A DNA stretch of 6,114 nt, taken from contig JAABTZ010000210.1 of assembly GCA_011389605.1 (NCBI GenBank), positions 1 to 6,114 of the forward strand, written 5' to 3'. Numbering within the stretch: position 1 is the stretch's first letter; the number at the start of each line of letters is the position of its first letter. The notes under the pieces are model-generated. The model saw only the letters and a program-made list of their open reading frames with translations. It had not been told where the DNA came from and searched no databases. A program made the translations under genes and the position numbers. This document shows, one piece after another, positions 1-6,114 of this stretch. The stretch is from Desulfobacteraceae bacterium. GTDB lineage: Bacteria; Desulfobacterota; Desulfobacteria; Desulfobacterales; Desulfosalsimonadaceae.

Positions 1-251
1 ACTCATCTCCAAGCGATAGCTTGCATGCAGAGGCCATCTTTGATCATAAAAACCAAGGTCTCCATGATGTTATCCGGTATTAGCACCCCTTTCGAAGTGT
101 TGTCCCGAACTCGAAGGCAGATTATCCACGCGTTACTCACCCGTTCGCCACTTTACTCGCCAAAAGCAAGCTTTCGGCTTTCTCGTGCGACTTGCATGTG
201 TTAAGCACGCCGCCAGCGTTCATTCTGAGCCAGGATCAAACTCTCCACTTA
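1..251 (-). rRNA. rrs: 16S ribosomal RNA, 5' portion (partial)
   Basis: This is the 5' part of the small-subunit rRNA, read leftward and cut by the window edge. The universal 27F-type site AGAGTTTGATCCTGGCTCAG is present without mismatch at 225-244. It is followed by the conserved GAACGCTGGCGGCGTGCTTA and ACACATGCAAGTCG stretches, GGCGAACGGGTGAGTAACGC and AATACCGGATAA. The mature 5' end is placed at about 251 by aligning GAGTTTGATC with E. coli position 9, so it is uncertain by a few bases. The variable V1-V2 part (GATCAAAGATGGCCTC and AAGCTATCGCTTGGAGATGA) resembles Desulfobacteraceae 16S as I remember it. That placement is recall, not a database result. The remaining roughly 1300 bases, and presumably 23S and 5S, lie beyond the left edge. 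Confidence 0.97.
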
Positions 252-263
252 ATTCGTACATAT

Positions 264-281
264 CTTATAAATACGTATAAG
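264..281 (-). other. Possible AT-rich hairpin in the 16S leader
   Basis: On the transcribed strand CTTATA and TATAAG form a perfect 6-base-pair inverted repeat around the 6-base loop CGTATT, ending about 13 bases before the mature 16S 5' end. Position suggests a part in pre-rRNA folding or maturation, but a stem of mostly A-U pairs is weak and this is inference. The main processing stem of bacterial pre-16S normally pairs with sequence after the 3' end, which is outside the window. Confidence 0.35.
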
Positions 282-320
282 CGAAAATAAAATTAACTTG
301 GCCCGCTTACTGCCACTATT

Positions 321-337
321 TAGTTTTCAAAGATCAA
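321..337 (-). promoter_or_regulatory. boxA-like rRNA antitermination signal
   Basis: The transcribed strand reads TTGATCTTTGAAAACTA. It resembles the boxA-type sequences (core of the form TTCTTTGAAAA) found in many bacterial rRNA leaders. It lies about 70 bases upstream of 16S and downstream of both promoters, as expected for a signal that loads Nus factors (NusB, NusE, NusA, NusG) onto RNA polymerase so that rRNA is transcribed without Rho-dependent termination. The sequence is direct observation; the function is inferred from the family pattern. Confidence 0.65.
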
Positions 338-385
338 GGCTCCGGACACCTGCTTTTGTCTGTAAAAGAGCCTCTTGCTTTTGCT

Positions 386-402
386 GCTGACCTTTGGCCA
401 GC
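386..402 (-). other. Small hairpin at the start of the proximal rRNA leader
   Basis: GCTGGCC and GGTCAGC can pair over 7 positions, including one G-U, around a 3-base AAA loop. It begins only a few bases after the predicted start site of the proximal promoter (about 407), so it would sit near the 5' end of that transcript. No U-run follows, so it is not an intrinsic terminator. A role in leader stability or folding is a guess. Confidence 0.35.
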
Positions 403-413
403 GACAATTTTTA

Positions 414-442
414 TTTATATAATTTTGTCTCCGGACTGTCAA
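414..442 (-). promoter_or_regulatory. Proximal rRNA promoter (sigma70 type)
   Basis: The -35 box is a perfect TTGACA at 437-442. The -10 box is TATAAA at 414-419, matching five of six consensus bases, with an optimal 17-base spacer. Transcription should start near 407, giving a leader of about 155 bases before 16S. The bases after the -10 box are TAAAAAT, an AT-rich discriminator, unlike the GC-rich discriminators usual at strongly stringently controlled E. coli rRNA promoters. This is the best promoter in the window and lies where a main rRNA promoter should be. Confidence 0.8.
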
Positions 443-446
443 CAAC

Positions 447-471
447 TATTTTTACTTTTTTCCATTTTTTT
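447..471 (-). promoter_or_regulatory. A-tract UP-element-like region of the proximal rRNA promoter
   Basis: Directly upstream of the proximal -35 box the minus strand carries three A runs of 7, 6 and 5 bases (465-471, 456-461, 449-453), spaced roughly 8-10 bases between centres, about one helical turn. UP elements of strong rRNA promoters are A/T-rich stretches in this position that bind the C-terminal domain of the RNA polymerase alpha subunit. Composition and location support the call; there is no stricter motif match. Confidence 0.55.
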
Positions 472-566
472 GGAGCGGGATACTAACGCTTTCTTTGCTA
501 AAATCCATGACAGTCTTGTTTTTGCCGACAGACAGCCTCAAAACCTCCGATCAAATGAATTGTTGC

Positions 567-595
567 GTTCTACAGGTCCCGCAAAGCTTTGTCAA
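567..595 (-). promoter_or_regulatory. Distal rRNA promoter (sigma70 type)
   Basis: A perfect TTGACA -35 box at 590-595 is followed after exactly 17 bases by TAGAAC at 567-572, which matches the TATAAT consensus at four of six positions. The start site would be near 560, about 310 bases before 16S. Together with the proximal promoter it makes the tandem arrangement common upstream of bacterial rRNA operons. It begins only about 35 bases after the aminotransferase stop codon. The weaker -10 box lowers confidence slightly. Confidence 0.65.
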
Positions 596-629
596 CCATA
601 AAATTGGCCAGGCTGTTTCTTTTTTTTAT

Positions 630-1763
630 CTATTTATAAAAACTACGAATCTGGGCGACCACATGCTCCTGCTGATCAACATTTAACTCGGGATACACCG
701 GAATTGCAAGGGTTTGAGCCGCTGCTGTCTCTGAGACAGGCATCTGCCCGTATCCATATCCCAGCTCCGCAAAACAATCCTGAAGGTGAAGGGGCACCGG
801 GTAATAAATCTCACAGCCCACGCCGGCAGCCTGCAGAAAATCGCGCAGTTGGTCACGTCTGTTTTCAACGGATATCACAAACTGGTTGTAAATATGCCGG
901 TCCTGCCTTTCCTCAGGACATCTTAGTATGCCGGAAAGATCAGCATCGGCAAACATCTTGCGGTATCTTGCAGCATTTTTCTGCCTGGCCGCAGTCCACT
1001 TGTCCAGACGGGCAAGCTTGATGGATACAATGGCGGCCTGAATGGCGTCAAGCCGAAAATTGCCGCCTATGTAGCGATGGTAATACTTGGGATGCGCTCC
1101 GTGCACCCTAAGGATGTGAAGCATTTCATAATAGACTTCTGAATTGGTGGTCACAATACCACCGTCACCAAATCCTCCGAGATTCTTGGAGGGAAAAAAG
1201 GAAAAACACCCGAAATCCCCTATCGAGCCTGCCCGCTGGCCTTTGTATTCAGCACCTATGGCCTGGGCAGCATCTTCTATGACAATCCAGTCGTTTTCCC
1301 TTGCCACGGCATTGATAGCATCCATTTCCGCGCACTGGCCGTACAGATGCACAGGCATAATTGCTTTTACCGATCTGCGCTCTTTTTTGTCCATTGAACC
1401 GACAAAGCCCTTGAGCCTTTCAGGGCACATATTAAAGGTTTCCGGCTCGATATCCACAAACACAGGCACTGCCCCGGCACGGGCTATTGATCCGGCAGTG
1501 GCAAAAAAGGTATACGGAGAAGTGATAACCCGATCGCCATGCCCGATGCCCGCTGCCATTAGCGAGAGCAAAAGAGCATCAGTGCCCGAAGAAACCCCGA
1601 CGGCGTAACGCGTGCCGCAGTAACCGGCAATTTCCTCTTCGAGTTTTTCAACATAAGGCCCCATTATGAAATGCTGGGATTCATAAATCTTTTCCGTCAC
1701 CGCCAGACACTCATCTTTTATAGATGCGTACTGCTGCTTTAAATCCAGCAGAGGTACCTTCAT
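630..1763 (-). CDS. DegT/DnrJ/EryC1/StrS-family PLP-dependent sugar aminotransferase
   Basis: Complete 377-residue protein, a normal length for this fold-type I family. Members move an amino group, usually from glutamate, to a 3- or 4-keto nucleotide sugar to make amino sugars for O-antigen, capsule, glycans or antibiotics. The N-terminal PLLDLKQQY and MGPYVEKLEEE segments are typical. SSGTDAL (58-64) fits the cofactor phosphate-binding turn. IEDAAQA (162-168) carries Asp164, which should contact the pyridine nitrogen. FFPSKNLGGFGDGG (189-202) carries Lys193, expected to form the Schiff base with PLP. GGNFRLDAIQAA and the late YYPVPLH are also family signatures. It looks closest to WbpE/WlbC-like 3-keto-sugar aminotransferases, but the substrate cannot be fixed from sequence. 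No signal peptide or membrane segment is seen, so it should be cytoplasmic. The ATG has a good ribosome site 7 bases upstream and lies 18 bases after dnaE, so it is probably co-transcribed. No other sugar gene is visible nearby. Confidence 0.93.
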   Translation of the reverse strand: MKVPLLDLKQQYASIKDECLAVTEKIYESQHFIMGPYVEKLEEEIAGYCGTRYAVGVSSGTDALLLSLMAAGIGHGDRVITSPYTFFATAGSIARAGAVPVFVDIEPETFNMCPERLKGFVGSMDKKERRSVKAIMPVHLYGQCAEMDAINAVARENDWIVIEDAAQAIGAEYKGQRAGSIGDFGCFSFFPSKNLGGFGDGGIVTTNSEVYYEMLHILRVHGAHPKYYHRYIGGNFRLDAIQAAIVSIKLARLDKWTAARQKNAARYRKMFADADLSGILRCPEERQDRHIYNQFVISVENRRDQLRDFLQAAGVGCEIYYPVPLHLQDCFAELGYGYGQMPVSETAAAQTLAIPVYPELNVDQQEHVVAQIRSFYK

Positions 1764-1770
1764 TGGACAA

Positions 1771-1776
1771 TCCTTT
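1771..1776 (-). promoter_or_regulatory. Ribosome binding site of the aminotransferase
   Basis: AAAGGA lies 7 bases before the ATG at 1763, inside the 18-base gap after the dnaE stop codon. It supports this start and independent initiation within a shared transcript. Confidence 0.75.
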
Positions 1777-1781
1777 CTGAA

Positions 1782-4700
1782 TCATACCGTTTTTGCCTGT
1801 TTACCTGCTTTTTTTCCGTTGTAAGGATTCGTGCTGCCCTTGAATTTGTTTTGATATTTGCCGTTTCGATTTTTTCCGTTTCCATTGCCGCCGCCGTTGC
1901 CGTTGCCCCCGCCTGCACCTGCTGAATTCACCGGCGCACACACGGTATAGACGGCATCATAGCCCAGAAGAGCATTTACCTCCTGGCGCAGGGCCACACC
2001 AGCTTTGATCTTCATTTCTTCGGGAAGGGCAATGATGGTTTCGGTCTTGGCCGGAATACGCACGTGCAAAAAGCCCTTGCACGCACCGGGATACTTGCTC
2101 AGCAAATCCAGCAGTCCTTCAAGGGATTCTTCTTTAACGGATTCAGTATCGATGCGGACGTGAAGACTGGCTGCCCATAGGTCTTCGGCATCTGCTATGC
2201 GTACCACGCTGTCGGCAAGAATCTTGGCATTTTTTTCGTTTTTCTGCACCTGTCCCTGCACAAACACCGGGGTTTCCACAGCCAGCACATCGGCAATAGA
2301 TCTGTAAAGATCCGGAAATACAGTAATTTCCACGGATCCATGCATGTCCTCGATATCCACAAATGCCATGGGATCGCCTTTTTTGGTCATGATCGCCTTG
2401 ATATGCTTTACAATGCCGCCGATACGCACGATTTCCCGATCAGCCACACCGTCTTCGGCTATGGAAAGGGCATCCACATTGGCGTATTTTTCCATTACAT
2501 CGCGGAACTCGTCCAATGGATGGCCCGTGATATAAAAGCCAATGGCTTCTTTTTCCAGCTCCAGCATATGCTTTTCATCCCATTCGGCAATGTCGGAAAT
2601 CACAGGCGCGTTTATGGCCTCGGCTTCAACTCCGGTGCTTCCTCCAAAAAGCGACTTCTGGGGATCATTTCTTTCCTTTTGCACACGCTGGCCGTAATCA
2701 AGGGCATCATCTGCGGCAGCCATTAAAGATGCTCTGCTGTATCCAGTGGAATCAAAGGCCCCGCACTGAATAAGGCTTTCGAGAACTCGCTTGTTGACTT
2801 TGCGCAGGTCCACGCGCTGACAGAAATCAAACAGAGAGGCAAACTCTCCCTGATCCCGGATTTCAATGACGGACTCAATGGCTGATTCGCCGACGTTTTT
2901 CACAGCAGCCAGCCCGAAACGGATCTTTTTGTCACTGACCGTAAAGCCTTTCTGGCTTTCATTGATATCCGGCGGCAGAATAGGAATGTTCATGTTGCGG
3001 CATTCGGCAATGTATTTTGCCACGTTGTCCGAGGAATTCATTTCAGAGGTAAGAACCGCGGCCATGAACTCTTCGGGAAAATGGGCCTTTAAATATGCTG
3101 TCTGATAGGCGATTAAGGCGTAGGCTGCACTGTGAGACTTGTTGAAACCGTATCCGGCAAAAGTTTCAATCAATTCAAAAAGCTCATTTGCCTTTTTCTC
3201 GTCAATGCCGTTTTCCATGGAGCCCTTGACAAAGCGGTCCCTTTGTTTGGCCATGACATCGGCAATTTTCTTGCCCATGGCCTTTCTCAGATTATCCGCC
3301 TCTGCCATGGAAAAATTGGCGATCTGGCCGGCTATTTTCATGACCTGTTCCTGGTAGAGGATCACGCCGTAGGTGTTTTTTAAAATAGGCTCAAGCTCGG
3401 GGATGAGATACTTGACTTTCTGACGGCCATGCTTGCGCTCCACATAATCATCATGCATGCCGCTGCCCATGGGGCCCGGCCGGTACAAAGCCACCAGGGC
3501 CGTGACCTCGGCAAAGCTTTCGGGCTTCATGCGGATTAAAAGATCCTTCATGCCCGAGCTTTCCAGCTGAAATACGCCCGTGGTGTTGCCGGCTGAAAGA
3601 AGCCGATAGGTGGCTTTATCGCCAAGATCAAGATTGACAGGATCCGGTGCGGCCCTGTGCTGGTTTTCAATTATCTTTAAGGCATTGGCCATGATGGTCA
3701 GATTTCGCAGGCCCAGGAAATCAAATTTGACAAGCCCGATTTTTTCCACCATCTTCATGTCATACTGGGTGAGCACCTCCCCGCGTTTGCCTCTGTATAA
3801 GGGAAGGTATTCCACCAGGGGCTTATCACCGATAACCACGCCGGCCGCATGGGTGGAGGCATGCCGGTTTAAGCCCTCCAGTGCTCTTGAGATTTCAATT
3901 AGCTCGCCCATCACCGGGCTGGACCGGGACCGTTCAGCCAGTCGAGGTTCCAGCTCCATGGCATTCTCCAGGGTCATGCCCGGGGTTTCGGGCACCAGCT
4001 TTGCGATCTCATCCACTTCACTTAAAGCTATATTTAAAGCCCGCCCCACATCCCGTATCACGGCCCTGGCCTTCATTTTTCCATAGGTGATTATCTGGGC
4101 CACGTATTCGGAGCCGCCGTAGCGGTCCACCACATAGTGGTAGACATCGTCTCTGCCGTGGATGCAAAAGTCCACATCAATATCGGGCATGCTCTGCCTG
4201 GATGGATTTAAAAATCTTTCAAAGATCAGTCCGTTTTCAATGGGATCCAGGTCCGTTATTTTCAGGGAATAGGCCACCAGACTGCCTGCGGCAGAGCCCC
4301 GGCCGGGTCCCACAGGGATATTTCTGTTTTTGGCGTATTCAATAAAATCGGCCACGATAAGAAAATATCCCGGAAATCCCATGGAATTTATCACATCGAT
4401 TTCATAGTCCACCCGCTTTTGATAAACTGATTCATCCACATCGGGATTTTTTTCCCGTATTTTTCTCATGCGGGCCGCATATCCGGTGCGGACTTTTTCC
4501 TCAAACAATTCGGATTCCGAACGGTCGTCTGAAAGGTTAAACTTTGGGAAATGATGAACCCCGAATTCAAATTCCACATGGCAGCGCCCGGCAATCCTGC
4601 CGGTGTTGGCAAGGGCTTCAGGACAGTGGGAAAAGGCCTTTTGCATATCATCCGGGGACTTGAAATAAAGCTCACCATTGCCAAAACGCATCCGGTCCTC

Positions 4701-5408
4701 ATTTTCCATGGTCTTTCCGGTCTGTATGCACAAAAGCACTTCATGTGCCTTCTCGTCCCCGGCATTTAGATAATGACAGTCATTGGTGGCCACAAGGGGT
4801 ATCGATAAGCGCTGCCCCATGTCTATTAGGACATCATTGACTTTCTTCTGATCTTCCATGCCATTGTGCTGAAGTTCCAGATAAAAATTGTCCGGCCCGA
4901 ATAAATCCGCATAAAACCCTGCCGCCTCGTCTGCCAGATCCTGCCGGCCCTGGAGAATCCTCATAGGGATTTCACCTTTGATGCATGCAGACAGGCCAAT
5001 GAGTCCTTGGCAATGTTCCTTTAAAATCTGCTTGTCAATCCGCGGCTTGTGATAAAACCCGTGAAGGCTGGCAGCTGTGGCAAGCCTGCAGAGGTTCTGG
5101 TATCCGGCCTGGTTGCGTGCCAGCAGGACCAGATGACTCATGCCCTGATGGTCGGTCTGGGTCTTGTCGTTGAGTGTCCGTGGAGCCATATAGCACTCAC
5201 AGCCTATAACAGGACGGATGCCGGCCTTTGTTGCCTGCTGAAAAAAATCGACTGCGCCGAACATGGTGCCGTGGTCTGTAATGGCCACTGCCGGCATACC
5301 GTACTTCTTTGCCCTGGCCAGCAGATCCTTTATCCGGATGGCCCCGTCAAGGAGACTGTATTCGGTGTGAACATGAAGATGCACAAAATCGGACGAATTG
5401 GCAGTCAT
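1782..5408 (-). CDS. dnaE: DNA polymerase III alpha subunit (replicative polymerase)
   Basis: Complete 1208-residue catalytic subunit of the chromosomal replicase; E. coli alpha is 1160. An N-terminal PHP domain (about 8-215) starts with HLHVHTEYSLLDGA and shows ITDHG, GCECY and NDCHYL. The C-family polymerase core follows: GPGRGSAAGS (367-376), MPDIDVDFC (407-415) with Asp409 and Asp411 aligning to the E. coli catalytic aspartates 401 and 403, and KFDFLGLRN with Asp563 aligning to Asp555. LYRPGPMGSG (641-650) and GYGFNKSHSAAYALIAYQ (752-769) are strong family blocks. A helix-hairpin-helix segment (about 865-890) precedes QKSLF (917-921), which fits the beta-clamp-binding pentapeptide. An OB fold (about 993-1065) and a short C-terminal domain (about 1080-1158) follow. 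The last 46 residues are an unusual Gly/Asn-rich basic tail. It is DnaE type, not PolC: no inserted exonuclease domain is seen. The start has an AAGGGG site overlapping the guaB stop, which suggests coupled translation. Confidence 0.98.
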   Translation of the reverse strand: MTANSSDFVHLHVHTEYSLLDGAIRIKDLLARAKKYGMPAVAITDHGTMFGAVDFFQQATKAGIRPVIGCECYMAPRTLNDKTQTDHQGMSHLVLLARNQAGYQNLCRLATAASLHGFYHKPRIDKQILKEHCQGLIGLSACIKGEIPMRILQGRQDLADEAAGFYADLFGPDNFYLELQHNGMEDQKKVNDVLIDMGQRLSIPLVATNDCHYLNAGDEKAHEVLLCIQTGKTMENEDRMRFGNGELYFKSPDDMQKAFSHCPEALANTGRIAGRCHVEFEFGVHHFPKFNLSDDRSESELFEEKVRTGYAARMRKIREKNPDVDESVYQKRVDYEIDVINSMGFPGYFLIVADFIEYAKNRNIPVGPGRGSAAGSLVAYSLKITDLDPIENGLIFERFLNPSRQSMPDIDVDFCIHGRDDVYHYVVDRYGGSEYVAQIITYGKMKARAVIRDVGRALNIALSEVDEIAKLVPETPGMTLENAMELEPRLAERSRSSPVMGELIEISRALEGLNRHASTHAAGVVIGDKPLVEYLPLYRGKRGEVLTQYDMKMVEKIGLVKFDFLGLRNLTIMANALKIIENQHRAAPDPVNLDLGDKATYRLLSAGNTTGVFQLESSGMKDLLIRMKPESFAEVTALVALYRPGPMGSGMHDDYVERKHGRQKVKYLIPELEPILKNTYGVILYQEQVMKIAGQIANFSMAEADNLRKAMGKKIADVMAKQRDRFVKGSMENGIDEKKANELFELIETFAGYGFNKSHSAAYALIAYQTAYLKAHFPEEFMAAVLTSEMNSSDNVAKYIAECRNMNIPILPPDINESQKGFTVSDKKIRFGLAAVKNVGESAIESVIEIRDQGEFASLFDFCQRVDLRKVNKRVLESLIQCGAFDSTGYSRASLMAAADDALDYGQRVQKERNDPQKSLFGGSTGVEAEAINAPVISDIAEWDEKHMLELEKEAIGFYITGHPLDEFRDVMEKYANVDALSIAEDGVADREIVRIGGIVKHIKAIMTKKGDPMAFVDIEDMHGSVEITVFPDLYRSIADVLAVETPVFVQGQVQKNEKNAKILADSVVRIADAEDLWAASLHVRIDTESVKEESLEGLLDLLSKYPGACKGFLHVRIPAKTETIIALPEEMKIKAGVALRQEVNALLGYDAVYTVCAPVNSAGAGGGNGNGGGNGNGKNRNGKYQNKFKGSTNPYNGKKAGKQAKTV
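1785..1922 (-). other. Gly/Asn-rich basic low-complexity tail of DnaE
   Basis: This is the coding segment for DnaE residues 1163-1208. It begins with a Gly/Asn run (AGAGGGNGNGGGNGNG) made from imperfect GGC-AAC hexamers, and continues with a Lys/Asn-rich stretch. I count nine Lys or Arg and no Asp or Glu, so the tail is strongly positive and probably disordered. The frame is clean up to the TGA. It lies after the last recognisable C-terminal domain, so it is an addition and not a replacement of a core part. Non-specific nucleic-acid binding or a flexible tether is possible, but this is inference. Confidence 0.8.
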
Positions 5409-5412
5409 ATTT

Positions 5413-5418
5413 CCCCTT
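5413..5418 (-). promoter_or_regulatory. dnaE ribosome binding site overlapping the guaB stop codon
   Basis: AAGGGG ends 4 bases before the dnaE ATG, and its first two bases are also the last two of the guaB TAA (5417-5419). Ribosomes ending guaB would sit directly on the dnaE initiation site, so translational coupling is likely. The 4-base spacing is rather short. Confidence 0.7.
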
Positions 5419-6114
5419 AATCCAAACTGTAATTGGGAGCCTCTTTGGTAATAATAACATCGTGGGCATGGCTTTCGCGCAAACCCGCAGGGCTGATTTT
5501 AATAAAACGGGCTTTTTCCCGAAGCTCCTGGATTGTCCGGGCGCCCACGTATCCCATGCCCGATTTCAGTCCGCCCACCAGCTGATAGACGTTTTCACCA
5601 ATGGTTCCCCTGTACGGAACCCGGCCCACAATGCCTTCAGGCACAAGTTTGTCGGCTTCAACCTCCTCGCCCTGATAATACCGGTCTTTGCTGCCTTCCT
5701 GCATGGCTTCCAAAGACCCCATGCCCCTGTAGGCCTTGTAGCTTCGACCCTGAAAAATAATTTTCTCCCCCGGGCTTTCCTCGGTTCCGGCAAAAAGCCC
5801 GCCGATCATCACGGAATCGGCTCCGGCACCCAATGCCTTGGTGATATCTCCGGAATACTTGATCCCCCCGTCTGCAATAATCGGCACGCCGGTTTTTTCC
5901 GACACAACCCGGCAGTTCATGACAGCTGTCAGCTGAGGCACGCCGATGCCGGCCACAATCCTGGTAGTACATATGGAACCGGGACCAATGCCTATTTTAA
6001 CTGCATCCACGCCCGCTTCAATCAATGCCTCAGCCCCCTGTGGGGTACCTACGTTGCCGGCTATCAAATCCACATCAGGAAACAGCTTTTTTAGATGTTT
6101 TACAGCATTGATAA
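5417..6114 (-). CDS. guaB: IMP dehydrogenase, C-terminal half (partial, 5' end outside window)
   Basis: IMP dehydrogenase oxidises IMP to XMP with NAD+, the committed step toward GMP. The reading frame is open to the right edge, giving about 231 residues of a protein usually near 490. The GTG at 6071-6073 is an internal valine: the codons before it encode INAVKHLKKLFPD, the normal lead into LIAGNVGT of this family. GIGPGSICTTR contains the catalytic cysteine (codon 5969-5971) and potassium-site loop. IIADGGIKYSGDITKAL and GAGADSVMIGGLFAGTEE bind the IMP phosphate region, YRGMGSLEAM and DRYYQ belong to the active-site and mobile-flap segments, and the end SHAHDVIITKEAPNY is typical. The CBS domains would be in the missing N-terminal part, so their presence cannot be judged. 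The gene ends 8 bases before dnaE and probably leads the same operon. guaA is not in view. Confidence 0.97.
   Translation of the reverse strand, partial: INAVKHLKKLFPDVDLIAGNVGTPQGAEALIEAGVDAVKIGIGPGSICTTRIVAGIGVPQLTAVMNCRVVSEKTGVPIIADGGIKYSGDITKALGAGADSVMIGGLFAGTEESPGEKIIFQGRSYKAYRGMGSLEAMQEGSKDRYYQGEEVEADKLVPEGIVGRVPYRGTIGENVYQLVGGLKSGMGYVGARTIQELREKARFIKISPAGLRESHAHDVIITKEAPNYSLD

Larger units (their letters stand above)
252..629 (-). promoter_or_regulatory. Gene-free control region of the rRNA operon
   Basis: This 378-base stretch separates the aminotransferase stop codon from the 16S gene. It is AT-rich and holds the rRNA operon's regulatory DNA: a distal promoter (567-595), a proximal promoter (414-442) with A-tracts upstream, a leader of about 155 bases with small hairpins, and a boxA-like element (321-337). 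Two short direct repeats also occur on the minus strand: GTCCGGAG, once inside the proximal promoter spacer and once near boxA, and CAAAAGCA at 351-358 and 376-383. Their role is unknown and they may be chance. I see no convincing protein-coding gene here and no strong GC-rich hairpin followed by a T run that would end transcription from upstream. Confidence 0.85.

Noticed and set aside
122..130. TTATCCACG, one mismatch from the DnaA box TTATCCACA, close to dnaE
   Set aside because: It is the complement of the conserved CGTGGATAA stretch inside 16S rRNA, and no cluster of similar boxes is present, so it is no evidence for a replication origin.
461..475. TCCA and TGGA flanking an A run, as a possible terminator
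   Set aside because: A 4-base-pair stem is too weak, and the A runs fit better as an upstream element of the proximal rRNA promoter.
434..515. GACAGTC and GACTGTC as an inverted repeat between the two rRNA promoters
   Set aside because: The 7-base arms are 68 bases apart and one overlaps a -35 box whose sequence is constrained anyway, so chance explains it.
356..601. 81-codon open frame on the plus strand
   Set aside because: It begins with TTG, has no clear ribosome site, shows no recognisable protein and runs antisense over both rRNA promoters.
1144..1608. 154-codon plus-strand open frame
   Set aside because: It is fully antisense to the well-supported aminotransferase and shows no family motif; it mirrors that gene's codon use.
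6071..6073. GTG as a possible start of a short 218-residue IMP dehydrogenase-like protein
   Set aside because: The same frame continues upstream to the window edge with typical IMP dehydrogenase sequence, so the codon is an internal valine.
5309..6094. 261-codon plus-strand open frame across the guaB-dnaE junction
   Set aside because: It is antisense to two clearly conserved genes and its product resembles nothing I know. Long mirror frames are common opposite such genes.

Overview
This window reads as ordinary chromosomal DNA from a Gram-negative bacterium, most likely a sulfate-reducing deltaproteobacterium (Desulfobacterota, near the Desulfobacteraceae). The best clue is the 5' end of a 16S rRNA gene on the minus strand, whose V1-V2 region resembles what I recall of that group. 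The protein genes fit this: guaB, a dnaE of about 1200 residues and a sugar aminotransferase, all in moderate-GC DNA. The genus cannot be read from this fragment.

Everything recognisable lies on the minus strand, so it is read from right to left. At the right edge is the C-terminal half of guaB (IMP dehydrogenase, GMP synthesis), cut by the window end. Eight bases after its stop comes a complete dnaE (DNA polymerase III alpha subunit, 1208 aa). Eighteen bases after that comes a complete DegT/DnrJ/EryC1/StrS-family PLP aminotransferase (377 aa), probably acting on a nucleotide-linked keto sugar. The tight spacing and good Shine-Dalgarno sequences suggest one transcription unit, guaB-dnaE-aminotransferase, whose promoter lies outside the window.

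Bases 252-629 hold no gene. They contain the control region of a ribosomal RNA operon: two sigma70-type promoters in tandem, each with TTGACA and a 17-base spacer, an A-tract stretch upstream of the nearer promoter, small leader hairpins and a boxA-like antitermination signal. The 16S gene follows and runs off the left edge.

The protein operon and the rRNA operon point the same way, and I see no clear intrinsic terminator between them. I found no mobile element, CRISPR array, tRNA or defence or other novel system. The most unusual items are a Gly/Asn-rich basic tail on DnaE, its apparently complete set of PHP-domain metal ligands, and the sugar aminotransferase sitting between a replication gene and an rRNA operon.
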